Shown piece after piece: positions 1 through 6,292 of a DNA stretch of 14,722 nucleotides (its first letter is position 1; each line of letters opens with the position of its first letter). The stretch spans positions 1 through 14,722 of the forward strand of contig CAYXVF010000130.1 in the NCBI GenBank assembly GCA_964468125.1, given 5' to 3'. Position numbers and translations under genes: made by a program. The DNA is from CAYXVF01 sp964468125 (lineage in GTDB: Bacteria > Myxococcota > XYA12-FULL-58-9 > CAYXVF01). The notes beneath the pieces were generated by a model that had not been told where the DNA came from, did no database searches, and saw only the letters and a program-made list of their open reading frames with translations.

Positions 1-35
1 ATTCTCGTCAATCCGGGCGGTTCGGTGCGGCCATT

Positions 36-47
36 CCCGCCTGCGGG
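36..47. repeat. Short palindrome of REP type (CCCGC-CT-GCGGG)
   Basis: A 5-bp perfect inverted repeat with a 2-base centre, preceded by ATT (33-35). The same ATTCCCGC string recurs at 413-420 on the arm of a larger hairpin. ATTCCCGC palindromes of this kind are common as dispersed intergenic repeats in many proteobacterial genomes. With only part of the element visible, the assignment is tentative. Confidence 0.35.
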
Positions 48-55
48 GTTCAGGC

Positions 56-68
56 CGACGATTCACGC
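56..68 (+). repeat. 13-base direct repeat, copy 1 (second copy 470-482)
   Basis: CGACGATTCACGC occurs at 56-68 and again at 470-482. The two copies bracket the broken four-helix-bundle gene and each lies just 3' of an ATTCCCG palindrome. They could be ends of a repeated element or a duplication left by an insertion. Two copies in one window cannot separate these options. Confidence 0.5.
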
Positions 69-200
69 CATGCCCAATTGGTTTTTGCCGCGTTCGGAAT
101 CGGCATTGAAGTACGGCCGGTTGGTGCTTTGCGGACCTCTCCGGTGACGGGTCACAGATTCGGCCCTCGGTCTCGGTTTTTCGGTGGAACCGCTGTCGGT

Positions 201-237
201 CTCGGCCACGGAAGCGGTTTCCGTGACGGAGGCCGAG
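201..237. repeat. Two-tier inverted repeat
   Basis: The inner stem pairs CACGGAA (207-213) with TTCCGTG (219-225) around a 5-base loop. The outer stem pairs CTCGGC (201-206) with GCCGAG (232-237), leaving a bulge at 226-231. There is no U-run after it, so it is not a typical intrinsic terminator. It is more likely part of the repeat-rich spacer. Confidence 0.4.
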
Positions 238-245
238 GCCGTCGG

Positions 246-383
246 ATCAACCGTTCACTGGCCACTCAGATTCGGCGGTCGGCCTCCAGTATCCCGCTCA
301 ACATCGGAGAGGGTTGCTACAGCCGGGGCGGCAATCAGTTAGCGCGCTTTGAGGATGCCATGGGTTCGGCCAATGAAACACGC
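246..383 (+). pseudogene. Remnant of a four-helix-bundle (23S rRNA intervening sequence type) protein gene
   Basis: Translated from 246, this block gives a stretch containing RSLATQIRRSASSIPLNIGE and, a little later, FEDAMGSANETR. Both match the conserved core of the small four-helix-bundle proteins first found in 23S rRNA intervening sequences (normal length about 115-130 residues; function unknown). Only about 46 residues are recognisable. The expected N-terminal helix is replaced by Gly/Arg-rich sequence, and past ETR the frame loses similarity. The neighbouring frame briefly continues with Ala-Cys, as the family often does after ETRA, then meets a stop, which suggests a frameshift near 383. 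It sits between two copies of a 13-base direct repeat. I read it as a decayed copy. The family match is from memory of its motif. Confidence 0.65.
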
Positions 384-412
384 GTGCACCCTCCGCGGCT
401 TACAAACCGACA

Positions 413-468
413 ATTCCCGCTCTCAGACGGGCGGAAAGCCCGTCTGACAGCCGATTCCGATCGGGAAT
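413..468. repeat. Nested palindrome with a perfect 10-bp hairpin
   Basis: TCAGACGGGC (423-432) pairs perfectly with GCCCGTCTGA (438-447) around a GGAAA loop (433-437). Outside it, ATTCCCG (413-419) pairs with CGGGAAT (462-468). The next bases lead into the 13-base direct repeat at 470-482. Compensating arms at two levels imply selection for structure, or a repeated element of REP/MITE type. No U-run follows, so terminator function is unlikely. Confidence 0.55.
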
Positions 469-469
469 G

Positions 470-482
470 CGACGATTCACGC
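470..482 (+). repeat. 13-base direct repeat, copy 2 (first copy 56-68)
   Basis: Exact second copy of CGACGATTCACGC, directly after the nested palindrome that ends at 468. Confidence 0.5.
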
Positions 483-652
483 AACCTTCGCGCCTCGACG
501 CCGATGATGGATCCACACGCGGTGTCTCGCGTGGTCAATCCAACAACCAATGGCGTGCGAGCGGCGGCCTCCAGCGGAGAGCCGAGAGCACGCACTGACG
601 CGTTGGACGGTCCCATGGGCATGGAACCGGACGCGGATGAAGGGATTTCGAT

Positions 653-1072
653 ATGTCACTGAAGGCAATTGCTGGGGGTGTGGGCGGTGGTTTTCTGGGC
701 GCGGCCGGTGGCGCCGCTCTCGGAGCAGTGAACGGCGCGGTGGAGACCGTCTCCCTGCGCTCGGTGAAGACCGAGGTCGGCAAGGACGGGGAGATCAAAG
801 AGACCCGCAAGATGCCGGGGATCATCAAAACCGCGCTTTGGGGTGCGGCGGCCGCGGGCGCGACCGCGTTGTTCGCGCTGAATCCGACGAGTTGGCCCGT
901 CGTGGGGTTGCTCGCCGCGAAAGCGGGACTCGTCGGCCCAGCGGCAGGCTTCGTCGCCGGCGCGACGGCACGCGCGGTCAAGAACGTCGTGATGGGCGGC
1001 TTCGTCGGTGGGATCATCGGCGGTGGCCTCGGCGGTGCGGGCGGTGCGATCCTCGGCTCCAAGCTGGATTGA
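653..1072 (+). CDS. Glycine-zipper membrane protein, 139 residues
   Basis: Small hydrophobic protein dominated by Gly and Ala in glycine-zipper spacing. Three membrane-prone segments are visible: about residues 5-30, 61-106 (broken by NPTSWP at 77-82) and 112-135. A short charged, Lys/Glu-rich loop lies at 36-60. There is no cleavable signal peptide. Start ATG 653 is supported by AAGGGA about ten bases upstream. It is followed after 8 bases by a DUF1795/DcrB-like gene whose ribosome-binding site overlaps this stop codon, so the two are almost certainly co-translated. Glycine-zipper helices insert into or pass through membranes in many toxins and channel-like proteins, and Eag-type DUF1795 chaperones bind such helices in type VI effectors. 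That makes an exported or membrane-inserting cargo possible, but nothing here proves it. No conserved name is recognised. Confidence 0.85.
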   Translation: MSLKAIAGGVGGGFLGAAGGAALGAVNGAVETVSLRSVKTEVGKDGEIKETRKMPGIIKTALWGAAAAGATALFALNPTSWPVVGLLAAKAGLVGPAAGFVAGATARAVKNVVMGGFVGGIIGGGLGGAGGAILGSKLD

Positions 1073-1080
1073 GGTGAAAC

Positions 1081-1557
1081 GTGTCTAACGTCAGCCTCGG
1101 CGCACTCGCGGTCCGACTCCCGGACTCCTTCGCGCCACACACCTCTGTGTTCGTCGGGCCCGAGGAGCACGCGGAATCGGTCCGGCTCGCGGTCTTCAAG
1201 CGTCCGATCCCGTTCCGACCCAATGTGGTGATCACCATGGGAGAACGGCCGGTCGCGCGCGACGGTCTCGAAGCGTACGTGGAAGAACAGATCGCGCTTC
1301 TGCGCCCGCTCAAGGCGTTTCAGGAGAAGAGCCGCGAATCGGTCGTGTGCGACAACGGCGAAGCGGGAGTCCTGCAGCGGCACGTGTTCAGCAACGCGGA
1401 CGGGGTCAAGATCGAGCAACTGCAGCTCTACGTCGCCTACGGTGACACCGCGGCGATCGCGACGGCCACCCATCTCACCGGCGCGCCGTTCGAGCGCTAC
1501 GAGACGCTTTTTCGCGAGATTCTCATGTCATTGAGTGTTAAAAACCCGATGCACTGA
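1081..1557 (+). CDS. DcrB/DUF1795-like protein (PsbP/Eag-chaperone fold)
   Basis: A 158-residue protein read from GTG 1081, with AGGTGA just upstream overlapping the previous stop. It shows the family layout. It opens with a short segment containing VRLPDSF, followed by a strand rich in hydrophobic residues ending in NVVITMGE (about residues 42-50). A helix of the kind LEAYVEEQIALLRPLKAF follows (about 61-78), then an edge strand with GVLQRHVFSNADGVKIEQLQ and a final helix (FERYETLFREILMSL). The family is about 140-180 residues long and includes DcrB and the Eag chaperones of type VI secretion effectors. There is no signal peptide, which fits a cytosolic chaperone better than lipoprotein DcrB. 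The partner gene upstream encodes Gly-rich membrane helices. Family confidence is good; the chaperone role is inference. Confidence 0.75.
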   Translation: MSNVSLGALAVRLPDSFAPHTSVFVGPEEHAESVRLAVFKRPIPFRPNVVITMGERPVARDGLEAYVEEQIALLRPLKAFQEKSRESVVCDNGEAGVLQRHVFSNADGVKIEQLQLYVAYGDTAAIATATHLTGAPFERYETLFREILMSLSVKNPMH

Positions 1558-1561
1558 ACAT

Positions 1562-1595
1562 AGGGCTCGCGGGGATTTGATACCCCTCGAGCCCT
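1562..1595 (+). terminator. Stem-loop after the DUF1795-like gene
   Basis: AGGGCTCG (1562-1569) pairs with CGAGCCCT (1588-1595). After one mismatch, GGGG (1571-1574) pairs with CCCC (1583-1586) around an 8-base A/T-rich loop. The stem begins four bases after the stop codon, a normal place for a terminator. Only two Ts follow, so termination strength is uncertain. It separates the 653-1557 unit from the DTW gene. Confidence 0.55.
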
Positions 1596-1632
1596 TGCCG
1601 CGTGCGGCTCGTTTCTCTATCCCTCAGCCAAG

Positions 1633-2787
1633 ATGGCCCGCGACTACTGCTATCGCTGCTTCAAGAGCGCGAGACTCTGCGTCTGTGACGTCGAGCCCGT
1701 CGATGTTCGGACGCGCGTTTGGATCGTGCAGCACCCTGCGGAGCGCCAGCACCCGATCAACACCGCGCGTTTGACGGCGTTGGGACTGAGCCGCGCGTCG
1801 ATCGACGTCGCGTGGAACGCGGTCCTCCCCAAACCTCGGGACCTCGAGCCAAGCACCGCGGTGCTGTTTCCCTCGGAAGAGTCACGCGACCTCGAGACGC
1901 TTTCGGAGTCGGAGCGGCCCCGCGGTCTCATCGTTCTCGACGGGACCTGGTCTCAGGCGCGTAAGCTCTACCTGCGCAACGACTGGCTCCGTGCCCTCCC
2001 TCACGTGCAACTGCGGCCCCGGGCCCCGAGCCGCTATCGCATTCGCAAGCAGCCTCGCGAAGGCTACCTGTCCACCCTCGAGGCGACAGTCGCGGCGCTG
2101 CGCGTCCTCGAGCCCAGTCACAGCGGTCTCGAATCTCTCCTCGATCGCTTCGACGAGATGATCGAAACGCAAGCGCGCTTCGTGGAAAACCCACCCGCCG
2201 GTGCCTATCGCCACATGCGCGCCGAGCTCCCGGGGGCGCCCCCCAAGGCACCCGACTCGACGAGCGCGTCCAACCTGGTCATGTGCTACGGGGATTTTCT
2301 CGCCGGAGCTGACTCGGAACACCTTCAGCCGGTAGCCCTGAGCGTCGAACGCGTTCGCACCGGCGAGCGCATGACGCTGATTTTCCGGGGAGACGCGCAT
2401 CATCCCACGCAGGTTCACCTCGGCCACATGGGGATCGCCCGAAAGGAGTATGACGCAGCGAGCGAGTGGCGCCAGGCCCGTGCCCGCCTTCGCGCCTTTC
2501 TGTGCGAGGACGACGTCGTGTGCGCTTGGAACGCGGTGACCTGCAGAAAGCTTCTCACGATCGCCGAGCTCGATCTTCCCGCCTGCTCCCTCAAGGCGGA
2601 CTACTGCAACTGGTGCAAGAGTACCTGCGGCCACCTCGACGACGTGGTCGAAGACCTGCGACAGCGAGACACGCGGGTGCGTTTGCCTGATGCAGCAATG
2701 CGCGCCGAGCGGCGCTTACAACAAGCGCTCGAGGTCTACCGCTGGCTCTGCCGTGACGTGGAAGCCGTTCTCAGAAAATACGGTTAG
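1633..2787 (+). CDS. tRNA-uridine aminocarboxypropyltransferase (DTW domain) with extra C-terminal domain
   Basis: DTW-domain enzymes transfer the 3-amino-3-carboxypropyl group from S-adenosylmethionine to a tRNA uridine (acp3U). The N-terminal domain (about residues 1-190) has the family landmarks: paired cysteines C6/C9 and C16/C18, an HPAE motif at 34-37 followed by NTARL, the signature DGTW at 103-106, and RKQPREGYLSTLEA at 138-151. Known bacterial members are about 200-250 residues, so this 384-residue protein carries about 175 extra residues. That C-terminal part (about 212-384) contains HLGHMGI, a CAWN motif near 297-300 and a cluster of cysteines (C318, C325, C328, C332). Its spacing loosely recalls a DnaQ-like exonuclease fold without the acidic residues, a weak guess. 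ATG 1633 has no strong ribosome-binding site. The gene converges on the esterase with overlapping stop codons. It is not assigned to tapT or tuaA specifically. Confidence 0.88.
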   Translation: MARDYCYRCFKSARLCVCDVEPVDVRTRVWIVQHPAERQHPINTARLTALGLSRASIDVAWNAVLPKPRDLEPSTAVLFPSEESRDLETLSESERPRGLIVLDGTWSQARKLYLRNDWLRALPHVQLRPRAPSRYRIRKQPREGYLSTLEATVAALRVLEPSHSGLESLLDRFDEMIETQARFVENPPAGAYRHMRAELPGAPPKAPDSTSASNLVMCYGDFLAGADSEHLQPVALSVERVRTGERMTLIFRGDAHHPTQVHLGHMGIARKEYDAASEWRQARARLRAFLCEDDVVCAWNAVTCRKLLTIAELDLPACSLKADYCNWCKSTCGHLDDVVEDLRQRDTRVRLPDAAMRAERRLQQALEVYRWLCRDVEAVLRKYG

Positions 2788-3833
2788 GCCACGCTCAACC
2801 GTCGACGCCGACGCGCCAGGGGGAACAACAGGGTCAGGCCCGCCGCGCAGCCTTGCGGTTGTGGTTCGGTGTCTTCCGCGGGCTCGGGTGGCAGAAGAAT
2901 TCGGGGCGGCTTGCTCGCCGGCCGGTTCAGGCTCCAAAACTCCGCGATCCGTCGCGAGGCGCAGATCCCCACGTCACGCGTGAAGGTATCTGGCTCGCCG
3001 CATCCGGTACCGAGGTCGACCGGGGTGCCGTGGCTCATCCCCTCGATCAAAATGCGCTCTAGCACCCCGTTCGCCCAGCTCGACCGCTGCGCCCCATCGA
3101 GCACATCGTCGAGCGGAGCGTCGGCAATGCGGTGGAGATCCTGCCACTGTAGTGCGAGCGCCTCGGCGTTTGCGGGCGCGACGACGCGGTCGTCGCTTCC
3201 CTGCCAGATCGAGACTCGCGGCCAAGGACCCGCCACATCCGGAGCTGCGGCACGAGCGAGTGCACCCCATTCGCTCGCGTTTCGGGGGCCGGGATCATCC
3301 AGGCATTTAAAGGCGGTCGGCGCATCGCGGGCGCAACCAAACGGCACCCCGGCAACCAGGGCGCCCCCGGCGAAGAGCTCGGGGTGGGTGACCAGCAGCA
3401 CCTGCGCCATGGCGGCCCCGGCCGAGAGACCGGTGACGTAGACTCGATTCGCATCGAGCCGGTGACGGAGCAACGCCTCATGCACCATCGCCACGATGGA
3501 GGCTGTCTCGCCCGACGCCCGACTCGCGTCCTCCGGCTGAAACCAGTTGAAGCAAAGGAATGGATTGTTGGCGAAGCGCTGCTGCGGCAGCAAGAGCGCG
3601 AAGCCGAGCGCGTCCGCCGCCGCTACCCACCCAGTCTCCGCATCGTAGTCCCAGGCAAACTGCTCGCAGGCGTGCAAGGCGACCACCAATGGCGCGCCTT
3701 CCGGGAGCGCCTCGGGGACGTGTTCGTAGACCTCGAGTGCGCCCGGGTTGTCCTTCGGGTCATCCGTACGCGCGGCCGCGGCGAGGGCGATCGACGATGA
3801 CGAGATCGTCAGTAAGACGCAGAGATGCTTCAT
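2784..3833 (-). CDS. Secreted PHB-depolymerase-family esterase with MYXO-CTERM-like tail
   Basis: An alpha/beta-hydrolase of 349 residues in the LpqC / polyhydroxybutyrate depolymerase / feruloyl esterase group. It has an N-terminal signal peptide (about 1-21), an oxyanion motif LHACEQ (53-58, usually LHGCTQ), CFNWF (94-98) and the nucleophile elbow GLSAG with Ser137. The likely Asp is in the SDDRVV motif (214-215) and His268 lies in GMSHGTP. After the catalytic domain comes a Pro/Glu-rich linker (310-327), then Gly-Cys (328-329), a short hydrophobic stretch and five arginines (341-345). That resembles the MYXO-CTERM sorting tail, which suggests cleavage and anchoring at the cell surface. A GAGGGG site precedes ATG 3833. 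It lies 36 bases downstream of recQ on the same strand. The substrate cannot be read from sequence: PHB, acetyl-xylan or feruloyl esters are all possible. Confidence 0.88.
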   Translation of the reverse strand: MKHLCVLLTISSSSIALAAAARTDDPKDNPGALEVYEHVPEALPEGAPLVVALHACEQFAWDYDAETGWVAAADALGFALLLPQQRFANNPFLCFNWFQPEDASRASGETASIVAMVHEALLRHRLDANRVYVTGLSAGAAMAQVLLVTHPELFAGGALVAGVPFGCARDAPTAFKCLDDPGPRNASEWGALARAAAPDVAGPWPRVSIWQGSDDRVVAPANAEALALQWQDLHRIADAPLDDVLDGAQRSSWANGVLERILIEGMSHGTPVDLGTGCGEPDTFTRDVGICASRRIAEFWSLNRPASKPPRILLPPEPAEDTEPQPQGCAAGLTLLFPLARRRRRLSVA

Positions 3834-3869
3834 GACGGAGGCCCCTCACAACAAGGTCCAGCGAAGTCG

Positions 3870-5678
3870 TCAAGCGCAACCGTGCTCGCGCACGAGAGCG
3901 AGCAAGTCGATTCCGAAGCGCTCGATCTTGCTCGGGCCGAGACCAGGGATCCGCTCCAGCTCCGCGAGGGATTCCGGCTTCTGTGCTTCCAGCTCGCTGA
4001 TCACCTGGTTGTTGAACACCATGTACAGCTTCCAGTTGAGGGCGCGAGCCTGACGGCGTCGATAGCTCACGAGCTCCCGCTTCAATGCACTCCCGGCGGA
4101 GGAACGACGCGGGCGACCCCGCGCACGGCGCGTACTTCCCCCAGATCTCGGAGCACGGACCGGTTTCCCCGCTCGCCAGACCGTCGGATATTTGTCACCG
4201 CGGTTCTCGAGCTCCCCCTCACGCACCAACCACTCGACGGTCGCAACGATCTCCTCCTCCGACAGATTCTTTAGCGCGCCATGGTTCTCGATGCCGTGGA
4301 GACCGAACTTTCGAAGGGCTTTCGCACGAGAGCCTCGTAGCGCGCGCGCGAGGTTGGACTTACCTACCGGGCGATTGAGGCTCTCTACCGCGGTCACGAT
4401 CAGTCGGTGCACCTCGTCGTCCAGGAGCGGCTGCGCCGCCGGGCGCTTCACCGTCGGTGTCTCCTCGTGGTCCACGACATTGCCTTCGCACAGGTCGCAG
4501 GCGCCACAGGGCGACAGACCGTTCTCACCGAAATAGGCGCTGACGATTTGTTGGCGACATCCAGCGTCCGCGGCGCAGAAGTCCTCGAGTGCTCTGAGCG
4601 CTTCGGCCTGTGCCCGTTTGCGACGTTCCGTCCGACGGCCCGATGATTGAAGACGAACCTGGAGTGCTCGATCGCGGCCAGCGTAGAGGAGCACGACGGT
4701 GGACGATTCCCCATCGCGTCCCGCACGACCGGCCTCCTGGTAGTAGGCTTCGAGGGAGCCAGGCGCTTGCGCGTGGATCACCAGGCGCACGTCCGGCTGA
4801 TCGATGCCCATGCCAAAGGCGTTGGTGGCGACCAGAACCGGGATCTTTCCGCGAGCGTAGGCGCTCTGCACACGCGCGCGCTCGGACTCGGACTTGCCCG
4901 CATGGTAGGCGGCCGCCGAGAAGCCACTGCGCTCGAGAAGGTGCGCGAGCTCGTCCACGCGTTTTCGCGTCGCTGCATAGACGATGGCGCGACCACGGGC
5001 AAAAGCGGAGAATCCGTGCTCGCGGAGGAGCTCGATCACCCGTTCGGCCCGACGCGCCTCGTTCCCACCGCACTCGACCCGAAAGGCCAGATTCGGTCGG
5101 GCGAAGGTGCCCCGATGAATCACCGGAGACTCGAGCCCCAAAACTCCGCTGATCTCCTCCGCGACCCGCGGCGTCGCCGTGGCCGTGAGCGCTACCGTGG
5201 GCACCGCGAGAGCACGCTTCACCTCGCCGATCTGCGTGTATTCGGGCCGAAAATCGTGCCCCCACTGCGAGATGCAGTGGGCTTCGTCCACCGCCACCCG
5301 CGCCACGTCCGCTCGCGCGAGAAGACGACGGAACGGCGGCGAAGCGAGTCGCTCCGGGGAAACGTAGAGCAACGCCAGCTGTCCGCACTCGAAGGCGTCG
5401 AGCGCGAGGTCGTTGTCGTCCGCGCTTTGGCCGGAATGAATCGCCGCGGACCTGATCCCTCGCGAGTCGAGGCCGCGGACCTGATCGTCCATCAGCGCGA
5501 TCAGCGGCGAAATCACGAGGGTCGTCCCCTGCCCAGCCTCATGCAGCATATGGGCGGGAAGCTGATAGCAGAGGGATTTGCCACCGCCGGTGGGCATCAC
5601 CACCACCGCGTCGCGGCCCTCGAGCACTGCACGCACGATTTCCTCCTGCCCCGGACGAAACCCGTCCAGAGCGAACAC
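3870..5678 (-). CDS. recQ: ATP-dependent DNA helicase RecQ
   Basis: A 3'-5' DNA helicase of the RecQ family, acting in recombination repair and stalled-fork processing. In order, it shows FRPGQ (7-11), Walker A MPTGGGKS (28-35, Lys34), DEAH (131-134), TATATP (165-170), GMGIDQPDVR (289-298), the arginine-finger region QEAGRAGRDG (314-323) and zinc-binding cysteines C374, C391, C394 and C397. An RQC-like winged-helix region (about 415-500) follows, then a basic linker and a C-terminal HRDC domain (about 533-602) with IPGLGPSK. Full length and motifs suggest it is active. The first canonical start is GTG at 5678, which cuts into the first conserved helix. The frame stays open upstream, the extra residues HRVLRTVF match the family's usual start, and a strong GGAGGA sits 6 bases before a CTG at 5741. 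The real protein therefore probably starts at about 5741, with 21 more residues. The esterase gene follows after 36 bases. Confidence 0.96.
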   Translation of the reverse strand: MFALDGFRPGQEEIVRAVLEGRDAVVVMPTGGGKSLCYQLPAHMLHEAGQGTTLVISPLIALMDDQVRGLDSRGIRSAAIHSGQSADDNDLALDAFECGQLALLYVSPERLASPPFRRLLARADVARVAVDEAHCISQWGHDFRPEYTQIGEVKRALAVPTVALTATATPRVAEEISGVLGLESPVIHRGTFARPNLAFRVECGGNEARRAERVIELLREHGFSAFARGRAIVYAATRKRVDELAHLLERSGFSAAAYHAGKSESERARVQSAYARGKIPVLVATNAFGMGIDQPDVRLVIHAQAPGSLEAYYQEAGRAGRDGESSTVVLLYAGRDRALQVRLQSSGRRTERRKRAQAEALRALEDFCAADAGCRQQIVSAYFGENGLSPCGACDLCEGNVVDHEETPTVKRPAAQPLLDDEVHRLIVTAVESLNRPVGKSNLARALRGSRAKALRKFGLHGIENHGALKNLSEEEIVATVEWLVREGELENRGDKYPTVWRAGKPVRAPRSGGSTRRARGRPRRSSAGSALKRELVSYRRRQARALNWKLYMVFNNQVISELEAQKPESLAELERIPGLGPSKIERFGIDLLALVREHGCA

Positions 5679-5740
5679 GGTGCGCAGTACTCGATGCTCG
5701 GGCCCCGCAGCTCGAACGGCGTTTTCTTCAGCGTTGATCA

Positions 5741-5753
5741 GCGAAATTCCTCC
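5741..5753 (-). promoter_or_regulatory. Ribosome-binding site GGAGGA and probable CTG start of recQ
   Basis: On the minus strand, GGAGGA occupies 5753-5748, followed by a 6-base spacer and CTG at 5741-5739, in frame with recQ. No ATG, GTG or TTG was found in that frame between 5678 and about 5820. No comparable site precedes GTG 5678. The site therefore favours initiation at the rare codon CTG, or an unrecognised assembly error that changed an original ATG/GTG/TTG. Confidence 0.5.
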
Positions 5754-5857
5754 AATGAGGCGTCCGAAACGATGTCCCGTTCGCCACGACTCCGGTCTAG
5801 CGCCAGCCTCCGACAGCTCGCCCTAGACCTCTCGCGTTCATCCGGTCAATCTAGGGG

Positions 5858-6292
5858 ATGATGCGACACCTCTTCCTCACTGGCGCTTCGGGGGTGGGAG
5901 AAGCCACGGTGATCGAGCCCCTGCGTGTCCCGGAACAGGGACGGGTCTTCGCACACGAACGCTTCGTGTCACATCAGCGTGTGGGCCGTTACGGCATCGA
6001 CGTGGAGAGCCTGCGCTATGGCGTGGAGATCGCCCTCGGCGACCGCTCGCCCCTGGTCGTGGTAGACGAGGTGGGAAGAATCGCCTGCTAGTGGGAAGGG
6101 TTCGCCGACCGCGTGCGCGGTCTACTGAGTGGCCAGCATTCGGTCCTCGGGACAGTCTGTCTTGCCGACGAAGGAGTAATGCGCGACGTGCGCCAACACC
6201 CCGACGTCGAGCTCCTCACGGTCACCCTCGAAAACCGAGATGCGATCGTCGAAGACGTTCTGGCTTTTCTGACCACTAAGGGACCGCTTTAG
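5858..6292 (+). pseudogene. Decayed nucleoside-triphosphatase (THEP1-like) gene with in-frame TAG
   Basis: From ATG 5858 (GGGG just upstream) the frame reads as a THEP1-type NTPase: a P-loop region (TGASGVGEAT, residues 8-17), a motif VGRYGIDVESL and the Walker B-like VVVDEVGR (about 68-75). A TAG at 6089-6091 then stops it. The same frame continues without another stop to TAG 6290-6292, with VLGTV and ENRD, the expected C-terminal landmarks. There are three signs of decay: the P-loop lysine is replaced by Glu and the following Thr by Ala; the central region between the P-loop and VGRYG is short; and the amber codon falls straight after Walker B. Intact family members are about 170-190 residues and hydrolyse NTPs. 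Its end overlaps the end of the convergent cysteine-repeat gene by 17 bases. Confidence 0.82.

Larger units (their letters stand above)
1..652. other. Non-coding repeat-rich spacer with a decayed gene
   Basis: No intact gene is supported here. The frame open through 78-662 reads as low-complexity Arg/Gly-rich sequence except for one block with protein-family character (246-383, listed separately). The stretch holds several inverted repeats (36-47, 201-237, 413-468) and a 13-base word, CGACGATTCACGC, at 56-68 and again at 470-482. The palindromes and the broken gene suggest an intergenic space colonised by REP-like elements. The downstream gene starting at 653 has its own ribosome-binding site (AAGGGA, about 637-642), so transcription into it must start in or before this spacer. 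I see no clear sigma-70 promoter. Confidence 0.6.

Noticed and set aside
535..1473. Long open frame on the minus strand across 535-1473
   Set aside because: It lies opposite the glycine-zipper and DUF1795 genes, is Pro/Ala/Arg-rich without family motifs, and is an antisense shadow of GC-rich codons.
4525..5388. Open frames on either strand inside recQ (for example 4525-5388 minus, 4647-5861 plus)
   Set aside because: RecQ motifs run uninterrupted in one frame; the others read as Arg/Gly-rich shadow sequence.
5800..5860. TTGACC-containing promoter on the minus strand upstream of recQ
   Set aside because: At 17-base spacing the partner is CTAGGG, a poor -10; chance match likely.
6089..6091. 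TAG as a recoded amber (pyrrolysine or readthrough)
   Set aside because: The P-loop is also damaged and the centre is short, and other genes here (the DTW and cysteine-repeat genes) end in ordinary TAG. Decay is simpler.
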